DNA of 64,000 nucleotides, from assembly GCF_024464185.1 (NCBI RefSeq), contig NZ_JANHAU010000003.1, positions 286,982-350,981 of the forward strand, given 5' to 3'. This document shows, piece after piece, positions 62,626 through 64,000 of this stretch; within the stretch, counting starts at the first letter, position 1; every line of letters starts with the position of its first letter. This stretch comes from Haloarchaeobius salinus (GTDB lineage Archaea > Halobacteriota > Halobacteria > Halobacteriales > Natrialbaceae). A program made the translations under genes and the position numbers. The notes beneath the pieces were generated by a model. The model had not been told where the DNA came from and ran no database searches. It saw only the letters and a list, made by a program, of their open reading frames with translations.

Positions 62626-62644
62626 ATTGTGGAACAAACACAAT
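62626..62644. promoter_or_regulatory. inverted repeat in the glmS/mct divergent region
   Basis: ATTGTG (62626-62631) and CACAAT (62639-62644) form perfect inverted arms with a 7-base spacer (GAACAAA). It lies between the two TATA candidates (minus 62571-62580; plus around 62651-62669), so one bound regulator could control the whole methylaspartate gene set. No regulator gene is adjacent. Confidence 0.45.
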
Positions 62645-62694
62645 GTAATGATTTATCCGGAAGGTTTTAGCGCGGGGGCCGGTTCGTCACCCCC

Positions 62695-63882
62695 ATGGGA
62701 GCGCTCGAAGACGTCACCGTCGTCGACCTCACACAGGTCCTCGCTGGCCCGTACTGCACGATGCTGCTCGCGGACATGGGCGCGGACGTGGTGAAGGTCG
62801 AGCGGCCGGGCGGCGACCTCATCCGTCCGAACCCACCCTTCGCGGGCGACGGCGACGAGGAACCCTACGGCGGCTACTTCCAGTCGGTCAACCGTGGCAA
62901 GCGCTCGATAGAGCTGGACCTCGGCGACGACCGCGACCGCGAGGACTTCCTCCGGCTCGTCGAGAAGGCGGACATCGTGGTCGAGAACTACCGCGCGGGA
63001 ACGATGGAGCGCTTCGACCTCGGCTACGAGACGCTCACGGAGCACAACCCCGAACTCGTCTACTCCTCCATCCGCGGCTTCGGCGACCCCCGCACGGGCG
63101 AGACGGATCGCCAGGGCCAGCCGAGCTTCGACCTCATCGCGCAGGCGCTCGGCGGCGTCATGGAGATCACGGGACAGGAGGACGGCCCGCCGACGAAGGT
63201 CGGCCCCGGCATCGGCGACCTCTTCACCGCCGTGTTGAACGCCGTCGGTGTCCTGGGCGCGCTGCACCACCGCGACCGCACCGGCGAGGGCCAGTACGTC
63301 GACACCGCGATGTACGACGCGATGGTGTCGATGTGCGAGCGCACCGTCTACTACTACTCCTACACCGACGAGGTACTCACCCGACAGGGCAACTCGCACC
63401 CGACGCTGTTCCCGTACAACTCCTTCGAGACGAGCGACGGGCACGTCGTGGTCGCCGCCTTCTCCGACGGCCACTGGCGCGCGCTCTGTGCGGCGATGGA
63501 CCGCCCGGACCTCGTCGCCGACTACCCCGACGCCGGCTCGCGCCTGCGGAACCGCCACGCGCTCCGCGCGGAGATCGCCGACTGGACCCGCGAGCACACC
63601 GAGCAGGCCGTCGTCGAGGCGCTGGAGGGCGAAGTCCCCGTCGCGCCCGTGCAGGACACCGCGGACATCTTCGACGACCCGCACGTCCACGAGCGCGGGA
63701 TGCTCGCCGACGTCGAACAGCCCGGTGCCGACCGCGACGTTACGGTCGCGGGCTGTCCCATCAAGTTCTCGGAGACACCGACGGGCCCACAGGGCCGCGC
63801 CCCGCTGCTCGACGAGCACCGCGACGAACTGCTCGGCGAGCGGAGCGACGAAGGTGCGGAGCGGGCGACCGGCGACGACTGA
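62695..63882 (+). CDS. mct: succinyl-CoA:mesaconate CoA-transferase (CaiB/BaiF type)
   Basis: 395 aa class III CoA-transferase. DLTQVLAGPYCTMLLADMGADVVKVERPGGD (about 11-41) is the family start, and the catalytic Asp is D146 in SFDLIAQALGG. In this gene context the substrate is inferred to be mesaconate, activated with CoA from succinyl-CoA for mesaconyl-CoA hydratase. It is divergent from glmS and shares its control region. The remaining family features include GTMERFDLGYETL and HHRDRTGEGQYVD. Confidence 0.9.
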   Translation: MGALEDVTVVDLTQVLAGPYCTMLLADMGADVVKVERPGGDLIRPNPPFAGDGDEEPYGGYFQSVNRGKRSIELDLGDDRDREDFLRLVEKADIVVENYRAGTMERFDLGYETLTEHNPELVYSSIRGFGDPRTGETDRQGQPSFDLIAQALGGVMEITGQEDGPPTKVGPGIGDLFTAVLNAVGVLGALHHRDRTGEGQYVDTAMYDAMVSMCERTVYYYSYTDEVLTRQGNSHPTLFPYNSFETSDGHVVVAAFSDGHWRALCAAMDRPDLVADYPDAGSRLRNRHALRAEIADWTREHTEQAVVEALEGEVPVAPVQDTADIFDDPHVHERGMLADVEQPGADRDVTVAGCPIKFSETPTGPQGRAPLLDEHRDELLGERSDEGAERATGDD

Positions 63883-63906
63883 GAGCCCGGATTCCGCCGT
63901 CAACGT

Positions 63907-63981
63907 TCGCGCGAGCGAAGCGAGCGCGATTCACCGGGGGCGCACAGCGGTCGCGCCCGGCCGTTTTAAACCCAGTTTTTT
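63907..63981 (+). terminator. possible terminator region after mct
   Basis: TCGCGC (63907-63912) and GCGCGA (63924-63929) form a hairpin around the common haloarchaeal GAGCGAAGCGA core, and a T6 run occurs at 63975-63980. It may end the mct transcript. A TTTTAAA (63963-63969) may instead be a TATA box for the gene beyond the window. Confidence 0.3.
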
Positions 63982-64000
63982 GCGCGGGCGGTGGGGCGGG

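Overview
The window is chromosomal DNA from a haloarchaeon (class Halobacteria). Evidence: GC-rich DNA with very acidic, Asp/Glu-rich proteins; archaeal-type ribosomal proteins (L7Ae, L18e, L21e, L24e, S28e) and RNA polymerase subunits (RpoD, RpoF, RpoK, RpoN); TATA-box promoters close to start codons (many probably leaderless); Tat-type lipoprotein signals; and the mevalonate kinase / isopentenyl phosphate kinase pair. I cannot name the genus from the sequence alone.

Layout. 1-4.8 kb: P-stalk genes rpl11, rpl1, rpl10, rpl12, then a TctA-like membrane protein, a small zinc-finger protein and EF-1beta. 4.9-7.7 kb: metallohydrolase, PLP transsulfuration enzyme, acetyltransferase. 7.9-11.9 kb: rpl21e-rpoF-DUF655-rsmA-mscS-HemK2-like methylase. 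11.9-14 kb: a two-gene MetE-type methionine synthase in which only the second gene keeps the zinc site. 14-18.6 kb: 7TM sensor kinase and a Tat-exported penicillin acylase. 18.7-20 kb: rpl7ae-rps28e-rpl24e-ndk. 20.2-24.7 kb: tmcA and small accessory genes. 24.7-29.3 kb: ferredoxin-fixA-fixB-fixCX electron bifurcation/ETF module. 30-43.8 kb: gltX, then the archaeal information/isoprenoid superoperon (idsA, rnj, ipk, mvk, rps2, eno, rpoK, rpoN, rps9, rpl13, rpl18e, tRNA-Leu, rpoD, rps11, rps4, rps13) and tRNA-Ser(GCT). 44-54.5 kb: accessory genes including moaA, an ABC exporter, an MFS carrier, an adjacent proteasome alpha/beta pair, an Mrp ATPase and a family 4 uracil-DNA glycosylase. 54.7-57.2 kb: small genes and tRNA-Ser(TGA). 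57.2-63.9 kb: the methylaspartate cycle cluster.

Functional links. The last cluster holds glutamate mutase (glmS, glmE), methylaspartate ammonia-lyase, mesaconate CoA-transferase, mesaconyl-CoA hydratase and beta-methylmalyl-CoA lyase, i.e. the steps that turn glutamate into glyoxylate plus propionyl-CoA so that acetyl-CoA can be assimilated without isocitrate lyase. The Fix module could pass electrons from NADH or beta-oxidation to quinone and ferredoxin. mvk, ipk and idsA supply archaeal isoprenoid lipids.

I see no insertion sequences, CRISPR array, prophage or integrase. The stretches without a convincing gene are 31.7-32.3 kb, 35.3-35.7 kb and 47.8-48.2 kb. They hold hairpins and possible leaders, described below. 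The most unusual signals are regulatory-looking inverted repeats in divergent promoters (7758-7778, 20153-20162, 52386-52403, 62626-62644) and the odd region upstream of the ABC exporter.
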